NCBI GenBank assembly: GCA_018657885.1
Contig: JABHWG010000113.1
Location: 1-32,839, forward strand
Direction: 5' to 3'
DNA length: 32,839 bases
Source of the DNA: Pelagibacteraceae bacterium
GTDB lineage: Bacteria > Pseudomonadota > Alphaproteobacteria > HIMB59 > GCA-002718135
The position numbers were made by a program, and so were the translations under genes. The first letter of the stretch is position 1. Every line of letters starts with the position of its first letter. Shown here piece by piece: positions 8,668 to 17,987 of the stretch. The notes under the pieces are model-generated. The model was not told where the DNA came from. It did not search any database and saw nothing but the letters and a program-made list of their open reading frames with translations.

Positions 8668-10739
8668 TATTTTTTCTTTTGAGTGTTAATATGAAGATTG
8701 GCATAGTCATCAACTTTGCATCTTTGCCCAGGAAATACGACAACTGTTGTGCTAGAGTCTTCAACTATTGCTGGTCCATTAAAAACCATATTAGGTTCAA
8801 GTTTATCAAAATCGTATATATCTGAAATACGCTCTCCAAGTTGATCAAAATCAACTTTCCTTTTTGATTTAATTGCTTCTCTAACTTCTCTCCCTGTTTT
8901 TTTTCTTTTCTCCAGCTTGGGTTTTTCAATTTTAGCTACAGCAACTAGATGAAATTGTATAAGTTCTACAGGGTTATCTAAACTATAAGTAAATTCTTTT
9001 TCATACTGCTTATGAAAAGAAATAAGTATTTTATTTAGTTCTTTTTTATCATACGTACCACTAGGAAGTAAAACTTCTACAGAATGGTCTTGTCCCAAAT
9101 ATCTTAAACTAGCATAGCGCTGAAACTGAATTAAGTTTTTATGTATTTTTTCTTTTTTAAAATTAGAGATTGCTTTAGTTTCCATTTTTTTAAATGTTTC
9201 ATTTATTGAACCAAGTGAATCAATATCCATTTTATTTAGCTTAGTTAAAATAAAATCCCTTCTCAAGTCACTCATTAACATACCCCATGCTGAAAATACT
9301 GCAGAGTTTATGGGTATAATCACGTTAGGGATATTTAGTTCCATTGCTAAAGAGGTAGCGTGCATTCCACCACCACCTCCGAAAGCAACTAATGTAAAAT
9401 CTCTAGGATCATGGCCTTTGTTAACAGAAATTAATTTTAAAGCATTTGTCATATTATTATTTGCTATTCTAATAATACCTCTGGCAGTTTCAATTTTAGT
9501 TAATTTTAATTTTTTAGATAATGTGCTGATGTGTTTATCTACAGACTTAATATCAGCATTAACTTCTCCACCACAAAAATATGATGGATTTATTCTTTTA
9601 GTATATAAATTTGCATCAGTAGTAGTGATACTATTTCCACCTTTTCCATAAGATACAGGTCCTGGACTTGCACCTGCACTTTGTGGACCTACATGTAATT
9701 TTTTATAATCATCTACCCACGCTATACTTCCTCCGCCATTACCAATTTCAACAATATCTACAACAGGTAGCATTACAGGGTATCCAGCTGAGGTACGGTT
9801 TTTCTCGATCCAATAATTTGTATTAATTTTCACATTACCATCTTCTATTAATGAACATTTTGCTGTAGTGCCGCCAATATCAAGTGCTATAATATCTTTT
9901 ACTCCAATTAATTTTCCAATTTCAGCGGCTCCTAAAACGCCACTTGTTGGTCCAGATTCAATAATAGTTAAAGGTGTTTTTTTAGTACTTTCAAAAGTAT
10001 CTATACCTCCATTCGATTGCATGACATATGGATTGCCTTTAAATTTATATTTTTTAAGTTCAATAAATAAATTATCTAAATAATTTTTAGCTATAGGTTT
10101 CACATAAGCACAAAGTGCAGTTGTATTTGTTCTTTCATACTCTCTCCACTCCCTTGTAAGCTCACTAGAGGTAACTATTTCAAATTCAGGCCATTGTTGT
10201 TTTATTTTTTTTGCTAATACCTGTTCGTGTTTTGGATTTGCATATGAGTGTAGAAGGCAAATTGCAATTGATTTTACATTATGAGACTTAAATGATTTAA
10301 TAATTTTCTTAAGATCATTTAGCTGTAATTTTTCAATCTCCTTACCTAGAAAATCCATTCTACCAGGAACTTCAGTTCTTAGATATCTTGGAATAAATGG
10401 TTTAGGTTTTTTATAACGAAGATTAAAAAAATCAGGCCTATCTCCTCTTGCAATCTCTAAAGAATCTCTAAAACCTTTTGTAGTAATTAAACCTGTAACC
10501 GAACCTTTTCTTTCAGTTATAGAATTAATTATAACTGTTGTTCCATGTGCAAAAAATATAGCTTCAGAAATAGATATTCCAGATTTTTTTATAGCTTTAA
10601 ATACACCTTGTTCATAATTTGGAGGGGTGGTATCAGATTTTGCGTTAGAAATTTTTTTAGCTTTTTTTGTTTTTTCATCAATTTCAAAATAAACCAGATC
10701 AGTAAATGTTCCTCCAACATCTGTTGCCACTCTAATCAT
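8667..10739 (-). CDS. hyuA: hydantoinase/oxoprolinase family protein (long HyuA)
   Basis: 690 aa. MIRVATDVGGTFTDLVYF, FAHGTTVIINSITERKG, IALDIGGTTAKCSLI, IGNGGGSIAWVDDYKKLHVGPQSAGASPGPVSYGKGG, LVAFGGGGGMHA. Overlaps the downstream hyuB start by 1 nt (TAATG). Confidence 0.95.
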   Translation of the reverse strand: MIRVATDVGGTFTDLVYFEIDEKTKKAKKISNAKSDTTPPNYEQGVFKAIKKSGISISEAIFFAHGTTVIINSITERKGSVTGLITTKGFRDSLEIARGDRPDFFNLRYKKPKPFIPRYLRTEVPGRMDFLGKEIEKLQLNDLKKIIKSFKSHNVKSIAICLLHSYANPKHEQVLAKKIKQQWPEFEIVTSSELTREWREYERTNTTALCAYVKPIAKNYLDNLFIELKKYKFKGNPYVMQSNGGIDTFESTKKTPLTIIESGPTSGVLGAAEIGKLIGVKDIIALDIGGTTAKCSLIEDGNVKINTNYWIEKNRTSAGYPVMLPVVDIVEIGNGGGSIAWVDDYKKLHVGPQSAGASPGPVSYGKGGNSITTTDANLYTKRINPSYFCGGEVNADIKSVDKHISTLSKKLKLTKIETARGIIRIANNNMTNALKLISVNKGHDPRDFTLVAFGGGGGMHATSLAMELNIPNVIIPINSAVFSAWGMLMSDLRRDFILTKLNKMDIDSLGSINETFKKMETKAISNFKKEKIHKNLIQFQRYASLRYLGQDHSVEVLLPSGTYDKKELNKILISFHKQYEKEFTYSLDNPVELIQFHLVAVAKIEKPKLEKRKKTGREVREAIKSKRKVDFDQLGERISDIYDFDKLEPNMVFNGPAIVEDSSTTVVVFPGQRCKVDDYANLHINTQKKK

Positions 10740-12453
10740 TTAACACTACCTCAGGATAATATTTATTAATATATTCTTTAGATATATATTCTTGCTTATA
10801 GTCATCCAATACTTTTTCTTTTTGTCTTTCACTTGGATGTCCATAACCTCCTCCTCCTCCATTTTGTATCAAAACTTTATTTCCTTTTTTAATTAAAACT
10901 CTTGTGGCCTTTGGTATAGATTTTTTTGTTCCATCATCATTGATTAAGAAACAATTATTTGCCAACCCTTCCCTACCTTCATTTAAGCCCCAAGGCTCTA
11001 ACTCAGTTCTTTCACATACTGTAGTTGCAAAGGTATCCTCTAACATTTCTATTTCTATATTTACTCCTAATCCACCTCTATTTTTTCCTGCCCCACAGCT
11101 ATCTTGAATTAATTCTACACGTGTAACTAACCATGGATTCCGGTTTTCCCAAACTTCAGTGGGTGCAAACCTTGTTGCAGATTCTGCATGATGTAAGCAC
11201 GTTGCTCCATCTCCATGTACGCTACCACCTTGTCCTATAGGATGTGGAGATCCATCAGCCCAAGGCTCACCCGTTAACTTTTTTTGACCCCAATACACAA
11301 CAGCGTTTATACAACCACCACTACTAGCAGGAACTTTTTCTGGGTGCTTAGACCCAAGAGCCTTATAAAAAACTTCCATAGCTTGAAGTGCAGGCCATCC
11401 ATATAAGAAACACGGAGCAGGTGATAATGGATGAAAAAGCGTTCCTTTTTTTGTAATAACTTCAATAGGTCTAAAAAAACCTTCGTTAGGAGCTTCGTTA
11501 CTTCCTGCTAACATGCTCATAGCAACTCTTGCAGTTGATACTGTTGAAGGAAGAGGGCAATTAATTGGTCCATTTTGCTGAGGTGGAGCTTCTGACATAT
11601 CTAAAACAACTGAGTCATCTTTTATTAGGACTTTTACATCAAAGGGGACAGACCCTTCTTCAACACCGTTATTATCCATTTGCCCAGATCCAAAATATTC
11701 ACCATTAGGAATGTCTTTTAGATATTTTCTTACTATTTTTTCTCCTGCATCAAATATTTCTTCAACAGCTTCTCTAAATTTTTTTAATCCATATTTCGAC
11801 ACAACTCTTTTTAAAGCTCTCTCTCCTGTTCTTACACCTATCGCTTGAGCATTAATATCTCCTGCTACAGAGTTTGGAACTCTTGTATTAGCAATACACA
11901 TTTTAAAAATATCATTAACTAAATTTCCTTTACTATATAATTTAACCCCAGGATAAACTGTTCCTTCTTGAAAAACATCAACTGTATCTGTTGAGTAAGG
12001 TTCTTTACCTGCTATATCTAACCAGTGAGCTTTAATTGCAGTGTACGCAATTAGCTCTCCTTCAAAGAAAACTGGCATAACTAATGCCGCATCTTGTGGA
12101 TGTGAACCTGTGCCATATGGAGAATTATAAATTATAATATCTCCTTCATATAAGTTTTCCTCACCTCCAACACCTTTTACAGCCTCTTCAATGCAAAAGT
12201 TGAGAGTTCCCATAAAAAGAGGGAGGCTTGGAGCTTGTGATAACATTCTTAAATCTCTGTCATAAATTGCTGCAGCAAAATCTAATACTTCATAAATTAT
12301 AGGGGACATTGCTGTACGACATAACGCTCTTTTCATTTGTTCAGCTGCTGAGTTAAGACTATTTCGAACAATCTGAGTAGTGATGGGATCAACGTCAGTT
12401 TTTTGAACTTTTCTATCAATACCACATTTATAATGATGTAAATCTTTATTCAT
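10732..12453 (-). CDS. hyuB: hydantoinase B/oxoprolinase family protein (HyuB)
   Basis: 573 aa. DPITTQIVRNSLNSAAEQMKRALCRTAMSPIIYEVLDFAAAIYDRD, GPINCPLPSTVSTARVAMSMLAG, C-terminal NGGGGGYGHPSERQKEKVLDDYKQEYIS. 8-nt overlaps with both neighbouring genes. Confidence 0.95.
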   Translation of the reverse strand: MNKDLHHYKCGIDRKVQKTDVDPITTQIVRNSLNSAAEQMKRALCRTAMSPIIYEVLDFAAAIYDRDLRMLSQAPSLPLFMGTLNFCIEEAVKGVGGEENLYEGDIIIYNSPYGTGSHPQDAALVMPVFFEGELIAYTAIKAHWLDIAGKEPYSTDTVDVFQEGTVYPGVKLYSKGNLVNDIFKMCIANTRVPNSVAGDINAQAIGVRTGERALKRVVSKYGLKKFREAVEEIFDAGEKIVRKYLKDIPNGEYFGSGQMDNNGVEEGSVPFDVKVLIKDDSVVLDMSEAPPQQNGPINCPLPSTVSTARVAMSMLAGSNEAPNEGFFRPIEVITKKGTLFHPLSPAPCFLYGWPALQAMEVFYKALGSKHPEKVPASSGGCINAVVYWGQKKLTGEPWADGSPHPIGQGGSVHGDGATCLHHAESATRFAPTEVWENRNPWLVTRVELIQDSCGAGKNRGGLGVNIEIEMLEDTFATTVCERTELEPWGLNEGREGLANNCFLINDDGTKKSIPKATRVLIKKGNKVLIQNGGGGGYGHPSERQKEKVLDDYKQEYISKEYINKYYPEVVLND

Positions 12454-14491
12454 TTTTCATTTTTGTGTCTGTAATAATTAAATGATCCATTTTATCTTTG
12501 TTAACTATATAATTTTTATCAACATAGGTAACAGCAGTACTTTCTAAAATGATAGCTGGTCCTGAAAATTCTTTATCAATTTGTGATCTTTGAATAATTT
12601 GAAATTCCTCAAGCTGATCTGAATCAAAAGAATAACATTTAATTTTATCATTTGCTGATATTGCTAATTCTTCATTAATCTTTCCACTTCCTGTTTTTCT
12701 TGGAAGAGGTACTCTTAAAGAAGCTCTAATTGAAACAATTTCTATAACCGTATCTAACTTACTACCAAATGTTTTTTCATAATCATTAACAAACATTTCT
12801 TTGATTTTGTCTACGTTGCAGGTAATTTTACCATTTTTTTCATCAATAAGTTTAAGTGTTATAGTGTGTTCTTGACCCATCCAACGCATATCTAAAGATA
12901 TTTCTTTTATTTTTTCTAAAATTTTAAAATTAATTTTTTGTCTGTCCTCCAAATCTTGAAACAATCTATCTAAAATCGTATTACATTGATCAAGAGATTC
13001 TTGACTTAGTCTTAAAATTTTTGTTTGAGCCGTCATCTGTAAAAGATCTGCACCTAGCAATCCCCATGCTGAAAAATTTCCTGAGAAAGGTGGTATAATT
13101 ATTTCTTTAATATCTAATTCTTTTGCAATTAAATTTGACATTAAAGGTCCAGCACCTCCAAATGCTAAAAGCTTTAATTCACGAGGATCAATACCTTGTT
13201 CAATTGTAATTTCTCGAATAGCATCAGCCATATTTGCACTACTTATTTTTAAAATTCCTTTAGCAACCTCAAATGCAGAAAGGTTAATTTTTGAACCAAC
13301 AGATTTTAGAGCATTTTCTGCTAAATCTTTTTTCAACTTTAGTCCAGAAGCTAAATTTCCTTCTCCAAGCATTCCTAAGTAAAAGGCTGCATCTGTTGTG
13401 GTTGGTTCTACACCTCCCCTTCCATAACAGGCAGGACCTGGTTGCGCTCCTGAACTTCTTGGTCCTGATCTCAATAAACTACCTTCATCAAGATACGCTA
13501 TTGATCCACCGCCAGCTCCAATAGATCTTACATCAACCCATGGGGATTGGATTGGCAGCCCAACTATCCTTCCTTCAAATTGTATTTGTGGCCTCCCATC
13601 TAAAATTAAACAAGTATCAAAACTAGTTCCACCTACATCAGCAGTAACCATATTAATATTTTTAAAGGTTCTCGATAATTCTCCTGCGCCTTCTGCTCCT
13701 GCTACTGGCCCTGACATGATAGTTTCAAAAGGTCTTTCTTCAGCTTCATCAAATGTCATTGAGCCACTCCCTGATCTTGTTACCAAAAAGTTACCTTTGA
13801 AACCTAAACTTTTTAATTCATTTCTTAGATTATTTAAGTAATTAGACATTCTTGCTTTTACAAAAGAGTCAATTACTGTTGTTGTTGTCCTTTCATATTC
13901 TCGGTACTCACCAGATACTACTGAGGACAAGGAAATATAGCCTTCAAATCCAAATTTTCTTAAAAGTTTTTCAATTTTTTTTTCATGATCGTTGTTTGCA
14001 TAAGAATTAATTAAACATACTGCAATACTTGTGACACCTTCTTTAATAAAATATTTACAAGCTTTTTTTATTTCATCTTCATTTAAAGATATATGCACAT
14101 CACCACTTGCAAACATTCTTTCATTTAGTTCTAACCGTAAGTATCTTGGAACTAGAGGTTCACTTGGTTGCCAAAACAAATTGTACATTTCATCTCTATC
14201 ACCCCTTCTTATCTCAATTACATCTCTAAAACCTTTTGTGCATAACATTCCTACTTTTGATCCTTTTCTCTCCAGTAAAGCATTGAGACCCACTGTTGTT
14301 CCATGTAAAAAAAAATCAATTTCTTTAATTTTTTGTTCGTTTAAATTTCTTTTAACAACCTCTATTACTGCTTTCTGAGGTTCTAAGGGTGTGGTGGGTA
14401 TTTTATCAATAGTAATTGAGTTATCTCTTTCATTGTACATAATGAAATCTGTAAACGTTCCCCCAATATCTACACCTATTCTTGATGCCAA
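12446..14491 (-). CDS. hyuA: hydantoinase/oxoprolinase family protein (long HyuA), TTG start
   Basis: 681 aa. MASRIGVDIGGTFTDFIMY, LHGTTVGLNALLERKG, VTADVGGTSFDTCLI, IGAGGGSIAYLDEGSLLRSGPRSSGAQPGPACYGRGG. Start codon is TTG (minus strand) preceded by GGGAGG at 14501-14506 with a 9-nt spacer. Confidence 0.95.
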   Translation of the reverse strand: MASRIGVDIGGTFTDFIMYNERDNSITIDKIPTTPLEPQKAVIEVVKRNLNEQKIKEIDFFLHGTTVGLNALLERKGSKVGMLCTKGFRDVIEIRRGDRDEMYNLFWQPSEPLVPRYLRLELNERMFASGDVHISLNEDEIKKACKYFIKEGVTSIAVCLINSYANNDHEKKIEKLLRKFGFEGYISLSSVVSGEYREYERTTTTVIDSFVKARMSNYLNNLRNELKSLGFKGNFLVTRSGSGSMTFDEAEERPFETIMSGPVAGAEGAGELSRTFKNINMVTADVGGTSFDTCLILDGRPQIQFEGRIVGLPIQSPWVDVRSIGAGGGSIAYLDEGSLLRSGPRSSGAQPGPACYGRGGVEPTTTDAAFYLGMLGEGNLASGLKLKKDLAENALKSVGSKINLSAFEVAKGILKISSANMADAIREITIEQGIDPRELKLLAFGGAGPLMSNLIAKELDIKEIIIPPFSGNFSAWGLLGADLLQMTAQTKILRLSQESLDQCNTILDRLFQDLEDRQKINFKILEKIKEISLDMRWMGQEHTITLKLIDEKNGKITCNVDKIKEMFVNDYEKTFGSKLDTVIEIVSIRASLRVPLPRKTGSGKINEELAISANDKIKCYSFDSDQLEEFQIIQRSQIDKEFSGPAIILESTAVTYVDKNYIVNKDKMDHLIITDTKMKNE

Positions 14492-14529
14492 AATTTTTAT
14501 CCTCCCAAAATAAAATATTTAAGTTTACT

Positions 14530-14545
14530 ATGGTAACGCTACCAT
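14530..14545. promoter_or_regulatory. candidate LacI-family operator, site 1 (ATGGTAACGCTACCAT)
   Basis: Near-perfect palindrome with central CG in the divergent hyuA/hyuB intergenic region. Its reverse complement recurs exactly at 16359-16374. Confidence 0.8.
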
Positions 14546-14580
14546 GATAGAAATATTAATTCAACAAATATTATATTTTT

Positions 14581-16287
14581 ATGATCAGAACTTTTCAGTC
14601 TAAAACAAGTTATGAAAACATTGATGAAAACATTGATCCGGTATTAGTTGAAATAATCAGAAATAGTCTCAACTCAGCTGCTGAACAGATGAAGAGAGTT
14701 TTAATTAGAACTGCATTTTCTCCAATAATTTATGAGGTGTTAGATTTTGCAAGTGCAATTTATGATAAAAATTTTTGTATGCTTTCTCAATCACCAAGCT
14801 TACCTGGCTTTATGGGAACATTAAGTTTTTGTGTACAAGCTGCTGTAGAAGAAGTTGGGGGTGAAGAAAATTTATATGAGGGAGATATAATTTTATATAA
14901 CAACCCATATGGTTCAGGATCTCATTCTCAAGATGCAGCTATCGTTATGCCAGTATTTCTCAAACACAAAATATTAATTGGATACACAGCTATTAAAGCA
15001 CACTGGCTTGATACTGGTGGGAAGGAACCATACTCTACTGATACGGTTGATGTATTCCAAGAAGGAACTATTTATCCAGGTTTAAAGCTTTACAATAAAG
15101 GTCAACTTGTAGAAGACATTTATAAATTAATTGTCGCTAACTCACGAGTGCCTAAGGCTATAATTGGAGATCTTAATGCCCAATTAAATGGAGTCAAAGC
15201 GGGTGCTTCAGCTCTACAAAGGATTGTTAATAAGTTTGGTATTCAAACTTTTGATTCTTGTGTCTCTAAAATTTATCAACATGGAGAAAAATTGGTAAGA
15301 AAAACTATATCTAAAATACCTGATGGAAAGTATTCGGGATGGGGTCAAATGGATAGTAATGGTGTAGATAAGGATCCTGTTAAATTTAAAATTAATATAA
15401 ATGTAAAAGGATCTGATCTTGAGTTAGATTTTTCAGAAACTCCTGAACAACAAAATGGGCCAATTAATTGCCCTCTTCCTTCAACAGTTTCAAAGGCAAG
15501 AGTAGCATTCAGTATGATGGCTGGAAATGGAGAGCAGCCAAATGAAGGATTTTTTAAACCCTTAATTATTAAAACAAAACAAGGAACTATGTTTGATCCT
15601 ATTTCTCCTGCACCTTGCTTCTTAAATGGTTGGGCAGGGCTTCAGGTAATAGAAATAATATATAAAATATTGTCTGAAAAAATTCCTCACGCATTTCCTG
15701 CTTCAAGTGGTGGTTGTTTAGGAGCAGCAGTTTGGTGGGGTAAAAGAAAAAATAATAACGAGCCATGGGCTGACGGTTCTCCTCATCCAATTGGACAGGG
15801 AGGTTTTAATGGAGGTGATGGCATTACTTCGATGCATCATAATTCAGCTGGTACAAGAATCTCCCCAACAGAAATTTGGGAAAGTAGAAATCCTTGGCTA
15901 GTCAAAAAAATTGAATTAGCTCAAAATTCTTGTGGACCAGGAGAGTATAGAGGTGGTTTAGGTTTAGACCTAGAGTTTGAAATGTTAGAAGAAACATACG
16001 TAACTACAGTTGTAGAAAGAACTAAATTCCCTCCATGGGGTATAAATGAGGGAGGCGAGGGTAGAGCTAATAATGTAATTTTAAATAGAAAAAATGAATC
16101 TTCAAACGTACCAAAAAAAACAGGTTTGAAATTACATAAGGGAGATAGCTTGATCTTTAAAACAGGTGGTGGTGGTGGATATGGGAAATCATCATTAAGA
16201 TCAAATAAAAAAATTTTAAATGACTTAAAACAAGGTTACATATCCATTGAATATGCAAAAAAACATTATCCACAATTAAAAGTTTAG
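14581..16287 (+). CDS. hyuB: hydantoinase B/oxoprolinase family protein (HyuB), divergent copy
   Basis: 568 aa. DPVLVEIIRNSLNSAAEQMKRVLIRTAFSPIIYEVLDFASAIYDKN, GPINCPLPSTVSKARVAFSMMAG, C-terminal GGGGGYGKSSLRSNKKILNDLKQGYISIEYAKKHYP. Closely related to the 10732-12453 product. Confidence 0.95.
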   Translation: MIRTFQSKTSYENIDENIDPVLVEIIRNSLNSAAEQMKRVLIRTAFSPIIYEVLDFASAIYDKNFCMLSQSPSLPGFMGTLSFCVQAAVEEVGGEENLYEGDIILYNNPYGSGSHSQDAAIVMPVFLKHKILIGYTAIKAHWLDTGGKEPYSTDTVDVFQEGTIYPGLKLYNKGQLVEDIYKLIVANSRVPKAIIGDLNAQLNGVKAGASALQRIVNKFGIQTFDSCVSKIYQHGEKLVRKTISKIPDGKYSGWGQMDSNGVDKDPVKFKININVKGSDLELDFSETPEQQNGPINCPLPSTVSKARVAFSMMAGNGEQPNEGFFKPLIIKTKQGTMFDPISPAPCFLNGWAGLQVIEIIYKILSEKIPHAFPASSGGCLGAAVWWGKRKNNNEPWADGSPHPIGQGGFNGGDGITSMHHNSAGTRISPTEIWESRNPWLVKKIELAQNSCGPGEYRGGLGLDLEFEMLEETYVTTVVERTKFPPWGINEGGEGRANNVILNRKNESSNVPKKTGLKLHKGDSLIFKTGGGGGYGKSSLRSNKKILNDLKQGYISIEYAKKHYPQLKV

Positions 16288-16358
16288 AATTAATCAATTA
16301 TAAACCCTAAAATTTACTCTTTTGTACGTAAAAACAACATTGTTAAATATTTATATTC

Positions 16359-16374
16359 ATGGTAGCGTTACCAT
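16359..16374. promoter_or_regulatory. candidate LacI-family operator, site 2 (ATGGTAGCGTTACCAT)
   Basis: Exact reverse complement of site 1. The identity extends to 19 nt, TCATGGTAGCGTTACCATA. Lies 22 bp upstream of the likely ATG of the binding-protein gene (16397). Confidence 0.8.
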
Positions 16375-16396
16375 ACTGAAATATTTAGGAGGCAAA

Positions 16397-17977
16397 ATGA
16401 AAATATTTAAAATAAATATATTAGCTTTTTTAGTTACCTCATTATTTAGTTTTAGCATTTTTGCTGGGGGAACTCTAAGGCTAGACGAAGTTGCAATTGG
16501 GGAGGCGGACCCTGCAAAAGCTACCGACTTTGCTGATGGTATCATAATGGAGAATGTATATGACGCTCTTGTTACTGAACCTCAGGGTGGTGGACCAGTA
16601 ATTGGTAAACTAGCAAAGGACTGGGAAGTTAGCAATAATGGTACTACAATTACTTTTCATTTAAATGAAAATGTTAAATTCTCTAGTGGGAATGATATGA
16701 CTGCTGATGATGTAGTTTACTCTTATGAGAGATTAATGGGATTAAAACTTGGATGGTCATATCTTTTTGATGGTTGGGTTAAGGGAATAAAAAAAATAGA
16801 TAATCATAAAGTTCAATTTGAACTAAATGAACCTTACGCTCCTTTTATGTCCTCATTAGTTCGTTTTTATATTGTTGATTCAGAAACATTAAAAGCAAAT
16901 GAAAGTGATGGAGACTGGGGTCAGGAATATCTTCTTGCAAACTCAGCTGGTACAGGGGCATATTCAATTACTGCCCATGATCCAAATGTTGAAACAAGAA
17001 TGGCTAAAAACAATAACTATTTTTTAGGTATTGCTGAAATAGCTCCAAATGAAGCTATACTAAGATATAACTTAGATGCTCCAACTGTAAGAACTTTAAT
17101 TTCTAACGATGAGCATGACATAAGTAGTAACTGGCTACCTACAGATGTTAAAGCAGCAATTGCAGACTCTGGTGATAAGCTGGCAAAAGTAGTAAGTGCT
17201 GGTGGATGGTATTTTAAAATTAATACTACTAGAGCTCCATTAGATGATGTTAACTGTCGAAAGTCTCTTGCTTATGCACTTGATTATGACTCTCTTGTTG
17301 GAACTTTTCAAGTTACTGATGATATAGCTGCAGGTCAAAAAGCTAGAGGACCTATTCCTCAAGGAATGATTGGGTATTCTGATGATGTACCACTAGTGGA
17401 ATATAATTTAGATAAAGCTAAAGATTATTTATCTAAATGTAAGTACAGTGGTGATGATCTCAAAATTACTATTAATTGGATAGCAGAAGTTCCTTTTGAA
17501 GAATCATGGGCTCTAATTCTGCAACAAGGTGCTATGGCTATTGGTTATGAAGCTTCAGTAGAAACTTTACCATGGGCTGTTTTTACTGAGCAAGTTACTA
17601 AACCAGAAACAACACCAAATTTAAGTATTGTTGCAGTGCAGGCGCAGACACCTGATCCAGATGGATTAATATATAATATGTATCATTCTGCAGCAGCTGG
17701 TACTTGGCAATCTACTGAGTGGGTACAAGATGATAATATTGATTCAATGCTTAATGCTGGGAGAACAACGATTGATGGTCAAGAAAGAGTAGCCATCTAT
17801 GAAAGCTTTCAACAAGCTATTGTGGATATGCAACCAGACTTGTTCATTAGTGATTTAGTAACAGTATATGCTATGAGAGATGAAATCAATGCACCAACAC
17901 TTGAAGATTCAGCGACATATGGATTTTCAACTATGGCGCAAAACTTCTCTTTCAGATTAATGGAAGTTCCTAACTAA
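16397..17977 (+). CDS. ABC transporter solute-binding protein, family 5 (peptide/nickel/oligopeptide type), secreted
   Basis: ATG at 16397 preceded by AGGAGG (16387-16392). Signal peptide MKIFKINILAFLVTSLFSFSIFA. SBP_bac_5 features: LAKDWEVSNNGTTITFHLNENVKFSSGNDMTADDVVYSYERLM, NNNYFLG, RKSLAYALDYDSLV, QTPDPDG. The track start at 16322 (TTG) would place the operator inside the CDS and is less likely. Confidence 0.93.
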   Translation: MKIFKINILAFLVTSLFSFSIFAGGTLRLDEVAIGEADPAKATDFADGIIMENVYDALVTEPQGGGPVIGKLAKDWEVSNNGTTITFHLNENVKFSSGNDMTADDVVYSYERLMGLKLGWSYLFDGWVKGIKKIDNHKVQFELNEPYAPFMSSLVRFYIVDSETLKANESDGDWGQEYLLANSAGTGAYSITAHDPNVETRMAKNNNYFLGIAEIAPNEAILRYNLDAPTVRTLISNDEHDISSNWLPTDVKAAIADSGDKLAKVVSAGGWYFKINTTRAPLDDVNCRKSLAYALDYDSLVGTFQVTDDIAAGQKARGPIPQGMIGYSDDVPLVEYNLDKAKDYLSKCKYSGDDLKITINWIAEVPFEESWALILQQGAMAIGYEASVETLPWAVFTEQVTKPETTPNLSIVAVQAQTPDPDGLIYNMYHSAAAGTWQSTEWVQDDNIDSMLNAGRTTIDGQERVAIYESFQQAIVDMQPDLFISDLVTVYAMRDEINAPTLEDSATYGFSTMAQNFSFRLMEVPN

Positions 17978-17987
17978 TATTATCTTT

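Noticed and set aside
9310-9651. 113-aa plus-strand ORF with PPPPP tract inside hyuA
   Set aside because: The proline run is the antisense reading of the Gly-rich HyuA motif (GGGGG); not an independent gene.
14031-14378. 115-aa plus-strand ORF inside hyuA
   Set aside because: Antisense shadow ORF overlapping a strong HyuA coding frame.
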